In this document: positions 14,678 through 24,138 of the stretch, one piece after another
Layout: each line of letters starts with the position of its first letter
How positions within the stretch are numbered: position 1 is the first letter of the stretch
Source of the DNA: CAYPJE01 sp964410945
GTDB taxonomy: Bacteria > Fidelibacterota > Marinisomatia > Marinisomatales > TCS56
Assembly: GCA_964410945.1 (NCBI GenBank)
Contig: CAYPJE010000025.1
Coordinates: forward strand, 1-46,138
Length of the DNA stretch: 46,138 nt
Direction: 5' to 3'
Position numbers and translations under genes: made by a program
The notes under the pieces: model-generated
The model's database searches: none
Told to the model about the DNA's origin: nothing
What the model saw: the letters and a program-made list of their open reading frames with translations, nothing else

Positions 14678-17119
14678 TCAAAAGGCATAATCGATCTGGA
14701 TCCGCATGTCGGAGCTCTGGTTCAAACTGGCCGAGTCATAATCCGGGATACGGGTTGAGTAGGAGTCTCCACCTAAAGGCGCATAGGCATAATTGGTAAT
14801 CAGGGTTCCCGTGTCCGCGGTATATTTCAACCTGATCGTCCAGTTGTTCCCCAGCCGACTGAATACAGCCACCCACCAGCGCAGGGCGTCGGAACTACCG
14901 CTGTCGAATACCCGAAAATCGGTGTCCTCGAAATTCCAGATAAAGCCGTTATACAGGATCAACTGTCCCATGACCTTCAATTCTTCGGAGATATTGTGGG
15001 TCAACCGGCAGCTCAGGGCTTCACCACCGGTGCCGGCCGTACCAACCATGGCCGGCGGCTCGCTGGTAGCCGGATCAACCGTCAAACGGCGGCGATTCGA
15101 AAAATCGACAAAACTGTTGGTGTAGGCCAGCTGAATATTATCATAGCTGGACAACCGCAACTGGGCGCTTACAATCGTTTCCCGGGAGTAGAAGGCGGAC
15201 GGATCATATTCATCGTGGGCACCCCGCTCCTGCCATTTCTGGCGCAGGTTGAAGCGATAGTTGAAAGCGGGCCGGTATTGAGCCCGGAAAACGGTCCGGT
15301 AATAGCGGGCATTGTCGGCAACCCGGGTCCAGGTGTCGAAATCGGTAGTCAACACCAACTGGCGGCTGACCTGGTAGCGGCTATAAAAATAAACTCCTCT
15401 TTCCGATTGGGGCTGCGGTGTACCTGAATACAGGTATCCGTAAATTTCATCGGTCAGATAATATGTGTCTTCAAAAATTGTCCCTTTGTAACGCTGATAA
15501 TTGGAAAATGAGCGCTGGTAGGGATTATCGTACTCCAGGTCATAATCACGGTAGAGCACCAGGAAATTCAGGCTGTTAAACTGGAGATACCCGCTAACCA
15601 CCAGGGCCCTGGGATCGTTGGACAGGTTGCCGATATCACCATCTTTATCAAGAATGCCATATTCGCCCTGGATCGCCAGGTTTTTGATCACCGCCGTGAA
15701 GTCAAATCCGAATACCCGCCGCAGGGCCTGGGCCTCATCCCAGATCGGCGACTCGGCCGTAGAAGAATACATGGCGGCAATCTCGGTATCGGCCGTATTG
15801 CCGATGGCTGTCAGGAAATTGGACTCATTCTCAGTGGCAATAACGGTCCTCTGTATCTGGGGATCGATGGCCCGGTCATAGAGGCTCTCATAACTGGTCA
15901 GACCAAGGATCCAACCTGGTTTAAAAGTATAGCGCAGGTTACCGCCGTAAGTGACTTCATTGACCACATCCAGCATTGGATTTTCCAGTGCTCCCTGATA
16001 ACCAATATCAGACCGGGGATTAAGCACGATCAATGTTGATATCGTCCCATCGGCATTCAAAACTGCATCCCTGGAACGCTTGGAGAAAAAGCCAAAAGCC
16101 TGCAGATTACCGACCTCTGCCTGTGCGGCGGCACCCTGGAGGGCAAATTCATAACTGCGGGACAAGTCAGGGAAAACACCCACCACCCGTTTGCTCCAGC
16201 CGTAACCGGACCGGCGGGGTGAAAAGAAATCAGTGCTTTCGAAAATTACGCCCTGACCCATGGTGGCGGAAAAATTACCCAGGATCAACTGGTTGAATTT
16301 TACCGGTCCCAGTTCCATATCCCGGTAGGTCAGGTTCCATTTTGAATCGTTTAATGACAACACCCGGTCGGTCTCACCCAACTGGCGGCTGAAAGAACCG
16401 CCCAGTTTCCAGTGCCTGCCGTAACTGGCCACCAGTTTATGTTGTAGGTCGCCGGGGTAGTTTGCCAATACGGTTGTTGTTGCCACCTCATCGTCAAAGG
16501 AAGTTGACGAAGGCACAGTCTTGTAGGTGGTATTGTACCAGAAATGGAATCCTTCATGGGGATCATCCTCGCCAAAACTGAGGAAATTAACCATGTTGCG
16601 GTAACCGTAATAGGATAAGCCGATGGCACCACGCAGGGCCCGGGGATAATCGATGCTCCCCTCCTGTTGACGCTTAATAACCGCCACCGCATCCACCGGA
16701 CTCACATTTTGGAGAGCCAACAAATCATCATAAGTAGCGTCATTCACATTGATCGGTTCGGCCAGGCGATCCAGCCACAGCTCCACCAATCCCTGGTTTA
16801 CACCCTCCTCGCTGGTCCAGTCTTCCACCTTGCCATAGAAATCCTGGAGCCGCGATTCCCGGACCGACAGTACCGGCAATTCCAGTGAGACCAGTGGTTT
16901 TATTTCATCCAGTACCATAGCATCGAAACCGGGAAGGACCGCCAGCTGGTAAATACTGGTCACCGGTCCCTGAAACAATACGAATTCGTAGAGGGCATCG
17001 GCCTGTTCGACCGTTAATGGCAGAGACTGGATCTCTTCCAGACTGGCTGTATTCAGCTTCAGTTGCTGGGCACCCAGGACTACAATCAACAGCGGTAGAA
17101 CAATCAGAATACGTCGCAT
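14678..17119 (-). CDS. Helix-hairpin-helix (ComEA-like) outer-membrane barrel
   Basis: An 813-residue exported protein. The signal peptide ends VVLGAQ. Residues about 20-80 and 115-170 are two helix-hairpin-helix units of the ComEA type: LNTASLEEIQSLP...LPGFDAMVLDEI and INVNDATYDDLLALQNVSP. The rest, about 630 residues, is a run of long barrel strands ending QIDYAF. HhH units bind DNA without sequence preference, and ComEA is the periplasmic DNA receptor of competence. A barrel carrying them could bind or pass DNA at the outer membrane, which is inference. The ATG at 17119 overlaps the previous TGA by one base (TGATG), with GGAG upstream. The operon neighbours are secreted nucleases and OB-fold proteins. 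Confidence 0.82.
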   Translation of the reverse strand: MRRILIVLPLLIVVLGAQQLKLNTASLEEIQSLPLTVEQADALYEFVLFQGPVTSIYQLAVLPGFDAMVLDEIKPLVSLELPVLSVRESRLQDFYGKVEDWTSEEGVNQGLVELWLDRLAEPINVNDATYDDLLALQNVSPVDAVAVIKRQQEGSIDYPRALRGAIGLSYYGYRNMVNFLSFGEDDPHEGFHFWYNTTYKTVPSSTSFDDEVATTTVLANYPGDLQHKLVASYGRHWKLGGSFSRQLGETDRVLSLNDSKWNLTYRDMELGPVKFNQLILGNFSATMGQGVIFESTDFFSPRRSGYGWSKRVVGVFPDLSRSYEFALQGAAAQAEVGNLQAFGFFSKRSRDAVLNADGTISTLIVLNPRSDIGYQGALENPMLDVVNEVTYGGNLRYTFKPGWILGLTSYESLYDRAIDPQIQRTVIATENESNFLTAIGNTADTEIAAMYSSTAESPIWDEAQALRRVFGFDFTAVIKNLAIQGEYGILDKDGDIGNLSNDPRALVVSGYLQFNSLNFLVLYRDYDLEYDNPYQRSFSNYQRYKGTIFEDTYYLTDEIYGYLYSGTPQPQSERGVYFYSRYQVSRQLVLTTDFDTWTRVADNARYYRTVFRAQYRPAFNYRFNLRQKWQERGAHDEYDPSAFYSRETIVSAQLRLSSYDNIQLAYTNSFVDFSNRRRLTVDPATSEPPAMVGTAGTGGEALSCRLTHNISEELKVMGQLILYNGFIWNFEDTDFRVFDSGSSDALRWWVAVFSRLGNNWTIRLKYTADTGTLITNYAYAPLGGDSYSTRIPDYDSASLNQSSDMRIQIDYAF

Positions 17120-18027
17120 CAAAGGGCCACTCCCAGGGCAAACTGGTGGCCCACCGGCAGAACCGGATGAGTCAACAGGGCGTATTCCACCGCCAGAATC
17201 GACCAGTTGATCTTCAGGCCCGCTCCCAGACGGTTGGGATTGGACTGCACTCCGGAAAGGATAATGAATCCCGGCAGGATTTCATATTCGATACCGGCGG
17301 CATACTGGGTAGGATAATTGGCCGTCCGGATCAAGGCGAAGTTGGTCCACACCAGATCGTAAGGTGAGTAGGACAGGCCCAGTTGCACGGCCCGGGGCAG
17401 GCTGGCCGGATGATTACCGTTATCCAGCTCGGGCTGGTTGACATTCAGGACATGAACACCCAGGCGGTGCCGTTCACGCAGGCTGGCCGTGAAGCCGACA
17501 TCCAGGCCTATGGCACTGCTTTTCCCCAGGTCGATACCATCGGAACCGTCACCGGTAAATCCGGCCGATTGGCCGTAATCGACCTGCAGGTATTTCAGGG
17601 CATAACCAAAAGCCAGGGTGGAATTACGATCCTGCTGCAGATAAAAACCATGGTTCAGCGACAGGGCCAGCTCACTGGACAGATCGTTACCGCCATAGGA
17701 AACGGCCAGATGATCCAGGGCAATACCGGCCACGCCGAATTTGCCCACCGGCAAGGCTGCGACCAGCATGGTGTGTGGCAAATAGGACTGGCTCATCATC
17801 CGGTCGTAGCCCAACACACCGGAAATCCCTTCAATCCGGGCCAGGCCGGAAGGATTCTCAAAGGCGGCCCAGGCATCGGTCTGGTGGGCAATATTACTGC
17901 CGGCCAGGGCCATGTCGCCAGCGCCATGGTAAAGCTGCTCGGTCGTGACCTGAGCGAAGATAAAAGATGAAAGATAAAAGATAAAAGCCGCATAAAGGGT
18001 GATTGATTTTAGAGTTGTATATTTCAT
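17119..18027 (-). CDS. PorV/PorQ-like outer-membrane barrel
   Basis: A 302-residue barrel. The signal peptide (ending FIFAQ) is cut before Gln. The N-terminus EQLYHGAGDMALAGSNIA with the following AAFENPSGLA matches the start of PorV/PorQ-family barrels (small-residue-rich strand, then Asn-Pro-Ser/Ala). Strands continue to the C-terminal FALGVAL. In T9SS, such barrels ferry or dock cargo at the surface, so this one may serve the cargo encoded beside it. The hydrophobic core of the signal peptide is encoded by four heptamer repeat units. The ATG overlaps the preceding stop as ATGA, and its own stop overlaps the next start as TGATG. Confidence 0.78.
   Translation of the reverse strand: MKYTTLKSITLYAAFIFYLSSFIFAQVTTEQLYHGAGDMALAGSNIAHQTDAWAAFENPSGLARIEGISGVLGYDRMMSQSYLPHTMLVAALPVGKFGVAGIALDHLAVSYGGNDLSSELALSLNHGFYLQQDRNSTLAFGYALKYLQVDYGQSAGFTGDGSDGIDLGKSSAIGLDVGFTASLRERHRLGVHVLNVNQPELDNGNHPASLPRAVQLGLSYSPYDLVWTNFALIRTANYPTQYAAGIEYEILPGFIILSGVQSNPNRLGAGLKINWSILAVEYALLTHPVLPVGHQFALGVAL
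17959..17986. repeat. Heptamer repeat (GATAAAA x4) inside a signal-peptide coding region
   Basis: Four consecutive 7-base units, GATAAAA, GATGAAA, GATAAAA and GATAAAA. Read on the minus strand they encode the FYLSSFI part of the signal peptide of the PorQ-like barrel. The orientation relative to the transcript is opposite to the intergenic copies at 9396 and 14619. Confidence 0.85.
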
Positions 18028-19733
18028 TTGTCGTACACTCCAATCACCACCGGGGCCACATCGGATGATAGCTTTCCGGTCTTGGTATCGGTCACCTCCA
18101 GGTGCAGCAGGTAGACCCCGGGCGGCACATAACTGTTCAGGTTATCGCGTCCGTCCCAGGTTCTTTCGATGAAGTATGATACGGCCCGGTATTCATCGTA
18201 TAAAGTAGCCACCGGGCGACCACCGGCATCATATAGCCGCAGCTTGATCCGGGCGTCTTCCGGGTAGCTGAACTGGTAAGATATTACTTCACCTCGTTGC
18301 GGTACAAATGGATAAGGTGCCACCTCCAGCTCGATCTTGAAATCGCCTTCAATCCCCTCGGTGAATTCGGAAACATCCTCCAGGAAGGCCGGCACCAGCT
18401 GACTTCCTATGTACTCATCAGCCACACCACAGACTTCAATCACATTGCCGATCTGCAGCAGAGAATCCAACTCCGGGTTGATCAACTCCGCCAGTTCATT
18501 GTATAAAATATTGGTGGAGTTCCAGATCCGGACGGTGGTTTGTTCGCCACTGTCATCCTGGATGTCGATACTGGCACCGGTATTGTTTGATGCCAGATTC
18601 GGTTCCGAACGGCTGGTGATTTTACCCCATACTTTAACAAATGATGATGTGTATTCCAGGGTGTTCAACTGGGCGATATTCACTTCGAGCACCGGGATTA
18701 CGGCATCGGATTTAATCAGGTCCAAAGTGTAATTGCTGATCTGGGGTGTCCCATCGTAATAGCCAAATTCACCGGTAACCATGACAGAGTCACCACGGGT
18801 AACCGAATTATCAATCGAACTCTGGTCAACAATAATCCCCCGTTTTGATTCATCCTGGATATAAATCTGGCTGCGGCCATCCCATAACAGTCCGGCCGGA
18901 ACAGTTACGACGGCCGGGAAGGTTACAACCTCACCTTCGTAGTCGGCACCATCTTCAATCAGGGTGGCAATCGTCAGCATTTCAACTTCCGGATAGATAG
19001 CTGTTATCCAGGCAGAGGTGAAATCCTCACTGGTCTCATCATGACCGGTAATCCCGTTACCACCAGTGGTTGTTTCACCGGTTTCATTAGCACTCTGGCG
19101 CACAAAAGCGAAGCCTTCATCGTGGGGCTCCAGGTAGGCCTGGTCACCCGCCGGTGTATCGGCGGCATAGCCGCTGACACCGGTCTTATCCACCGCATGG
19201 GTGGTATCACCCCACAGGAAATAATCCACATCGTCCACCGTGCTGCCGGAACCGTCCCAGTGGAAGAGGACCAGTACTTCCGCATCGTTATGGAGGAAAT
19301 CAGTCTCGACGAAGGCATCACCATAGGAAATCGAGGTGACTCCATCGATGGCATCGCGGAAATCGCCAAACAACGCCAGGTCAGGCGCCTCATCATAGTA
19401 ATCAGTATATAGTGAATCATTATGGATACTGATATTTAGTGTATCACCACTGGCGATTGACGACCCACTGGGGAAGCGGGCGATGAAATCGGAAAATGAA
19501 GTACTCCAGTAATCCGTACTGTCAGGTAAGTTGTAATAGAATTTACCACTACTCACCTTCACCGCATCGGTTAGGTAGTAATCGGATAAATCCACTGTCG
19601 CTCCCGTGGGATTGACCAGTGAAACCATTTCACCGTTGGTCGGTGTAAGCACCACCCGGTAGAACAGGATATGGTCGGCCTGGGCCATCAACGATGACCC
19701 GGCCAGTAGAAGGATTAAAAGGTATTTTCGCAT
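18024..19733 (-). CDS. Secreted lamin-tail/OB-fold protein with FlgD-like C-terminal domain
   Basis: A 569-residue exported protein with a signal peptide ending SLMAQ. Residues about 22-215 resemble a lamin-tail domain (MVSLVNPTGATVDLSDYYLTD). Residues about 250-460 hold an OB-fold region of the type found beside extracellular nucleases (YEGEVVTFPAVVTVP, IYIQDESKRGIIV, DSVMVTGEFGYYDGTPQI; a second copy has WGKITSR). The C-terminus (about 470-569) is an FlgD-like Ig domain (RLYDAGGRPVATL, WDGRDNLNSYVPPGVY) related to sorting domains but without the PNPFNP start and with an unusual end. The role is inferred to be a surface nucleic-acid-binding accessory. Its start and stop overlap neighbouring genes (TAATG, ATGA). 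Confidence 0.8.
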   Translation of the reverse strand: MRKYLLILLLAGSSLMAQADHILFYRVVLTPTNGEMVSLVNPTGATVDLSDYYLTDAVKVSSGKFYYNLPDSTDYWSTSFSDFIARFPSGSSIASGDTLNISIHNDSLYTDYYDEAPDLALFGDFRDAIDGVTSISYGDAFVETDFLHNDAEVLVLFHWDGSGSTVDDVDYFLWGDTTHAVDKTGVSGYAADTPAGDQAYLEPHDEGFAFVRQSANETGETTTGGNGITGHDETSEDFTSAWITAIYPEVEMLTIATLIEDGADYEGEVVTFPAVVTVPAGLLWDGRSQIYIQDESKRGIIVDQSSIDNSVTRGDSVMVTGEFGYYDGTPQISNYTLDLIKSDAVIPVLEVNIAQLNTLEYTSSFVKVWGKITSRSEPNLASNNTGASIDIQDDSGEQTTVRIWNSTNILYNELAELINPELDSLLQIGNVIEVCGVADEYIGSQLVPAFLEDVSEFTEGIEGDFKIELEVAPYPFVPQRGEVISYQFSYPEDARIKLRLYDAGGRPVATLYDEYRAVSYFIERTWDGRDNLNSYVPPGVYLLHLEVTDTKTGKLSSDVAPVVIGVYDK

Positions 19734-22315
19734 TATTTAAGCAGGGTTATCTTTTGGGTTAAGGTACCTGATCCGGTAACCAGACGGCTGAAGTAGATCC
19801 CGCTGGGCATGGCTTTGCCGTTGGAATCGGTTCCATTCCACTGGACGGAATAATCCTGCCCGGCCTGACGCTCGGCATCCACCAGCCTGGTCACCTGGTT
19901 ACCCAACAGGTCAAAGATCGTAACAGTGGTCCGTCCACTGACCGCCACCTGGTAGCAAATGGTGGTCACCGGGTTGAAGGGATTGGGATAATTGGAAATC
20001 AGGTTAATGTTTTCCGCCACCTGCGGTTCATCCAGACCGCCAAGCACAACCAGGTCGGCCGCACTGAGGGGATATATCTGGTATTCGCCATAGGCATAGT
20101 CCACTACCCCGATAATGGTTTCATAAGTTACACCGGCGTCGGGTGTGGTCCAGGTACCATCGAAGTAATAATCATCGATCTTGGCCTGTCCACTGCCGTC
20201 ATTTACGTACCAGCTGTTGTACTGGTTCACCGAGTCGACGGTCACGTTCATCAGTTCAACCAGCATGCCTTCAAACTGTTCTCCAGCAGACGAACAGGTA
20301 ATTCCCAGGTCGCCGCTGTTGATGGCGATCGGATCGATGGTGTTGCCGCTGGAATTGATCGTGAAACCGGAAACAGTCTTTAATTCGGTCAGTCCAAAGT
20401 ATTCCGTGACAGTGGCAGTGACAGTAACTGAATCGCCAACCATGGGATTCACACTGGTATCGTAGACCAGCACACCGCCCCAGGAGGATTGGCCGGGCTG
20501 CTGCAGGAAGAAATTCGGGTAGGTGCCCGGTTTCACACCTGTAACCACGCCGGAAACGGTGACTTCCTCATCCACATAGGGTGATGGGTAGCAGTCGTTG
20601 GTCCCGGAACCGGCCTCGGTGGCATACTGGATATCGTAGATAGTAAAACTGCCCACATTGACCACCACCTCATCAGTGGCCTGGCTGGCATTGTTATCGA
20701 TCACCGTCAACTTAAATTCCAGTACACAGACTTCCGCCGGTGCGGTAAAGGTAACCACCGCTTCTTCATAATCACTCAATGTGACGCTGGGTCCGCTAAG
20801 CTGTTCCCAGAGATAGCCAATAATGACACCATCGGCATCGGAGCTGCCGGTGCCGTCCAGGGTAACCAGTGTGCCCGGTTCGACTTGCTGATCCTCACCG
20901 GCATCGGCTACCGGAGCATTGGGATCGACAAATTCCTCTACTATAGTCGCCTGCACTTTGTAAATGCCGTAACTGTAGTCACCCACACCGGTAATATTAT
21001 ATGAAGTTCCGACCTCACCATCGTAGTCCAGAACTTTGTCATCGATGGTAGCTTCACCGCTGCCATCGTCTACTTTCCATTCACCGTAGGTATCGGGGGC
21101 AACCGTACAGGTGGCACTGGCAAAGGATACCAGCACACCTTCATACTGCTCGGTCATTTCAGCGGTAGTGATCGCCGTTGCATCAGGAAGTGTGTTCCCG
21201 CTGCTGATTACTGTTACCGTGGCATCTTCCAGTTCGGTCAAACCATTGTACTCAGCCACCAGACCGGTCACTGTTACAGAGTCACCGGCCGCCAGCGATC
21301 CGCTGCTGCCCAGATAGACCCAGATACCGTTCCAGGCTCCGGCTCCATCCTGAAGGAAGATACCATTATAGGCCACACCGGTGATGATACCGGTGGTGGT
21401 CAAGGTCTGCCCGGCATAGGGTGATGAGTCGGTCTGTCCCTGGATATCATAAATGCTGACCGTGCTTAATTCTTCCACGGTGAATGTCACCGAGCCGGTA
21501 ACCGGCGGATCAAGATCGGCATGGCTGTTATCCACCAGCCAGACATTGACAGTATGTGATCCTAAGGCCAGATCGGTGAATTCGATTGGATCGGCGGTGG
21601 ATTGCATCTGGGTAGAGCCGCCGTCCAGGGTATAGTGAATATGGCCGTCAGTACCGATCACAAAATTATAGACCGAAAAGCTCACGCTGACGGTGGTGGA
21701 ATAAACCGTGGTGCCATCGGCGGGTGAGGTGATAGACAATTGTGGTGATGAATCGAATGACTGGCCCGTATTCACCACGCCCGGAGTAGTCGCCGTGACC
21801 TCCCAGGGTGAATCATCCAGTCCGATCCGTGAAATGGACGTGTCAGCGGCCCCTTCGTACATATCGGCACCATAGGAATCCACATCCTCCATGGGATTGC
21901 CATCACCATCATTCATCTGACCTTCATAGGACACAGCGTCCACAATGCTGCCATTGACCTTTAACTGAGCTCCATCAGGGGCGCCGTTCTGAATGGCATT
22001 GGTGGACGGTACACCGGAGGTGAAATCCACATTGGTTACACCGGTTGCACCAACCACATAAAATCCATACCCACCTGATTCATTGGTCAGGGTAATATTT
22101 CCTAAACTATAGGTTCCATAAGTTGAACCATCGTTTCCATTGATCAACTCCAGAACCACATTCGTATAAGTACCGGCCAGACCGGCCAACTCAACGAATT
22201 CGGTAGCGTCGGTCCCCGGCTGATCATAATCGATCTCATTTATCCAGATATCGGCCGCCGGAAGCTGTCCGCAGGCCATTAAAAGTGCAAGCATCAAAAA
22301 AATCTTCGTTTTCAT
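19733..22315 (-). CDS. T9SS-sorted multidomain surface protein: lamin-tail, OB folds, PKD-like domain
   Basis: An 860-residue secreted protein. The domain order by eye is: signal peptide; lamin-tail domain about 22-185 (INEIDYDQPGTDATEFVEL); Ig-like domain about 195-280 (SITSPADGTTVYS); first OB module about 288-470; PKD/REJ-like domain about 476-560 (VADAGEDQQVEPGTLVTLDG); second OB module about 565-765; T9SS sorting domain from NLISNYPNPFNPVTTI to KITLLK. The two OB modules are internal duplicates: both run from IYDIQ through GDSVTV to EY(F/N)GLTEL and a DDGSG or NDGSG segment. Similar modules flank extracellular nucleases such as ExeM, but no nuclease domain is present here. The ATG at 22315 has AGGAGG 8 bases upstream; the longer TTG frame is rejected. 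It is coupled to the next gene by TAATG. Confidence 0.87.
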   Translation of the reverse strand: MKTKIFLMLALLMACGQLPAADIWINEIDYDQPGTDATEFVELAGLAGTYTNVVLELINGNDGSTYGTYSLGNITLTNESGGYGFYVVGATGVTNVDFTSGVPSTNAIQNGAPDGAQLKVNGSIVDAVSYEGQMNDGDGNPMEDVDSYGADMYEGAADTSISRIGLDDSPWEVTATTPGVVNTGQSFDSSPQLSITSPADGTTVYSTTVSVSFSVYNFVIGTDGHIHYTLDGGSTQMQSTADPIEFTDLALGSHTVNVWLVDNSHADLDPPVTGSVTFTVEELSTVSIYDIQGQTDSSPYAGQTLTTTGIITGVAYNGIFLQDGAGAWNGIWVYLGSSGSLAAGDSVTVTGLVAEYNGLTELEDATVTVISSGNTLPDATAITTAEMTEQYEGVLVSFASATCTVAPDTYGEWKVDDGSGEATIDDKVLDYDGEVGTSYNITGVGDYSYGIYKVQATIVEEFVDPNAPVADAGEDQQVEPGTLVTLDGTGSSDADGVIIGYLWEQLSGPSVTLSDYEEAVVTFTAPAEVCVLEFKLTVIDNNASQATDEVVVNVGSFTIYDIQYATEAGSGTNDCYPSPYVDEEVTVSGVVTGVKPGTYPNFFLQQPGQSSWGGVLVYDTSVNPMVGDSVTVTATVTEYFGLTELKTVSGFTINSSGNTIDPIAINSGDLGITCSSAGEQFEGMLVELMNVTVDSVNQYNSWYVNDGSGQAKIDDYYFDGTWTTPDAGVTYETIIGVVDYAYGEYQIYPLSAADLVVLGGLDEPQVAENINLISNYPNPFNPVTTICYQVAVSGRTTVTIFDLLGNQVTRLVDAERQAGQDYSVQWNGTDSNGKAMPSGIYFSRLVTGSGTLTQKITLLK

Positions 22316-22393
22316 AGGTATAACCTCCTGAATCAAAATAGGTGTAGTGAAGATTAATTTACAGTAATTAAGTCGAAATCCATGTGAATATTT

Positions 22394-24136
22394 TTACTTT
22401 AAATAAAGCATTTTACCGGCTGCGGACTGGTTACCCGGCTGGAGCTGATAAATGTATACACCACTGGGTAATCCGTCAGCCTTCCAATTTATTGAGTGCC
22501 GGCCGGCGGGATAATAGCGGTCAGTAATTTCGGAAACAATCCGCCCCTGCAGATCAAGAATCACCAGCGAAATTTCACCGGCCGCTGCCAGTTCAAATTC
22601 AATCGTTGTGGCCGGATTGAACGGGTTGGGATAGTTACCAAGCATTTTAAGGGCCTGTGGCAGCATTACTTCCGGTCCAATCCCCGTTGACCCGGTTTCG
22701 GAATACCCGGGCGTACCATAATCACCGGCCCCGAACTGCCGGGTGGCCTGGCGCCAGTTATTGACATTATTATTATCCAGAGCCGGATCAGACAGCCAGG
22801 CCGAATAACCACTGTCAAAAGGATAATTATAGTCGTATTCAACCCGATCCACCTCCGTGCCCCGGGCATTCAGCAGAATTATTTCGTCGCCGGTATTGGC
22901 CAGATTGAAACCGGAATATTCATAGTCCAGATCCACACCGCCGTTGAGGCTGGTATCGGCGCTGCGGCCAAACACCATATATTCACCGGGCTGGATAGCA
23001 AAGTAATCGATACCGGGATCGATCTGGTGGAATTCACCGTCATTATCGGCAATCTGCCAGGCGGATATTTCAATCGCCGTTGTATCAGCATTATAAATCT
23101 CGAACCACTCTCCGTAGGTATCCGATGACACGGCTGGATTAGGCATTATTTCGGTGATCACAATCGAACCGGTGGATGTACCCGAGCTGCCACGGATTGG
23201 AAAACGCCAGCCTACCGGACGATGATCGGAAATTATATAGGAATAGTTGCTGATATAATCATCCAGCCGGAAAGTGGTTACCGTCCCATAATCGTTTTCA
23301 TCAAACAGGCCGGCCGTGATCAGAATATGATCCAGAAAACTGGGCCAGGACGGATAGGAATCGTAGTAATTGCTGCCATCCTGGGCCAGGGGCAGGTTGG
23401 CGAAATACAGGTCATCATCATTGAGAATGGCATTAAATGAATTGGAGGACGAATAATCAGTTATTTCATCGTTCCAGTCACCCGCCACCACAATATTCGA
23501 ATCACCCAGCGCCAATTGATCCTGCAGATAGGTCTGCAACAACTGGCTGGCAATCACCCGCCGGTCAAAGCCCTCATCCCTGGCTTTCAGGTGGATATCG
23601 ATCACGGAAAAATCGAACTGGTCGGTCCCGCATTCCCAGTGGAAATCCACCCTTAACGGAGGACGGCTGGCAAAATAGTATTGGGCATTGTCATAATAAT
23701 CGGTATCACCGTCATCCCAGTAATCAGTATCGTCCCATAATTCATCGCGGCCGGTAACGGTTAAAATATCAGTGCGGTAGATGACCGCCAGGAAAGCATA
23801 ATAGCCATTCGAACCGATGATATAGTCATAATTCGGTAACAAAGGCATCAGCTGGTTACGGAAAGCGGTGGTATCATTGATCTCCTGGAAGGCATAGATA
23901 TCGGCCATCTGATCCTGTACGATTTCGGCAATCCCATTTATCGTGGATGTCCCGGCATAGGGAAATTCCTTGGTATTCCAGGTTACAATTTCGATTCCGT
24001 CCCAGTCATTCCAGTAGGGTATGGACCAGTTATCCTGGTGCGGGTTCACGGCCAGCGTATCAGGCGGGCAGTCCTGGGCAACAATGGTTGTCTGGAACAG
24101 GAAGGCTGCACCCAGGGCGATAAGACAGCTGCGCAA
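22394..24136 (-). CDS. T9SS-secreted EEP nuclease with lamin-tail domain
   Basis: A 580-residue protein. The signal peptide ends TTIVAQ. The EEP nuclease domain spans about 45-315, with VTWNTKEFP, the metal glutamate in YAFQEI (Glu85), GDWNDEI and SDHRPVGW, so the catalytic set is complete. A lamin-tail domain follows at about 320-440 (IVITEIMPNP, GEWFEIYN, LANTGDEIILLN). The end is a sorting domain (LGNYPNPFNPATTIEF...GVYIYQL...KMLYLK). It is therefore a cell-surface or released DNase/phosphodiesterase exported by T9SS. The start is TTG at 24136: GAGGA, which overlaps the asparaginase stop, lies six bases before it and no ATG fits. The preceding stop is two bases away. Confidence 0.92.
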   Translation of the reverse strand: MRSCLIALGAAFLFQTTIVAQDCPPDTLAVNPHQDNWSIPYWNDWDGIEIVTWNTKEFPYAGTSTINGIAEIVQDQMADIYAFQEINDTTAFRNQLMPLLPNYDYIIGSNGYYAFLAVIYRTDILTVTGRDELWDDTDYWDDGDTDYYDNAQYYFASRPPLRVDFHWECGTDQFDFSVIDIHLKARDEGFDRRVIASQLLQTYLQDQLALGDSNIVVAGDWNDEITDYSSSNSFNAILNDDDLYFANLPLAQDGSNYYDSYPSWPSFLDHILITAGLFDENDYGTVTTFRLDDYISNYSYIISDHRPVGWRFPIRGSSGTSTGSIVITEIMPNPAVSSDTYGEWFEIYNADTTAIEISAWQIADNDGEFHQIDPGIDYFAIQPGEYMVFGRSADTSLNGGVDLDYEYSGFNLANTGDEIILLNARGTEVDRVEYDYNYPFDSGYSAWLSDPALDNNNVNNWRQATRQFGAGDYGTPGYSETGSTGIGPEVMLPQALKMLGNYPNPFNPATTIEFELAAAGEISLVILDLQGRIVSEITDRYYPAGRHSINWKADGLPSGVYIYQLQPGNQSAAGKMLYLK

Positions 24137-24138
24137 AA

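Noticed and set aside
17383..17970. A 195-residue plus-strand frame
   Set aside because: It lies fully opposite the PorQ-like barrel gene and is rich in Gln/Gly/Thr from reversed codons; a shadow frame.
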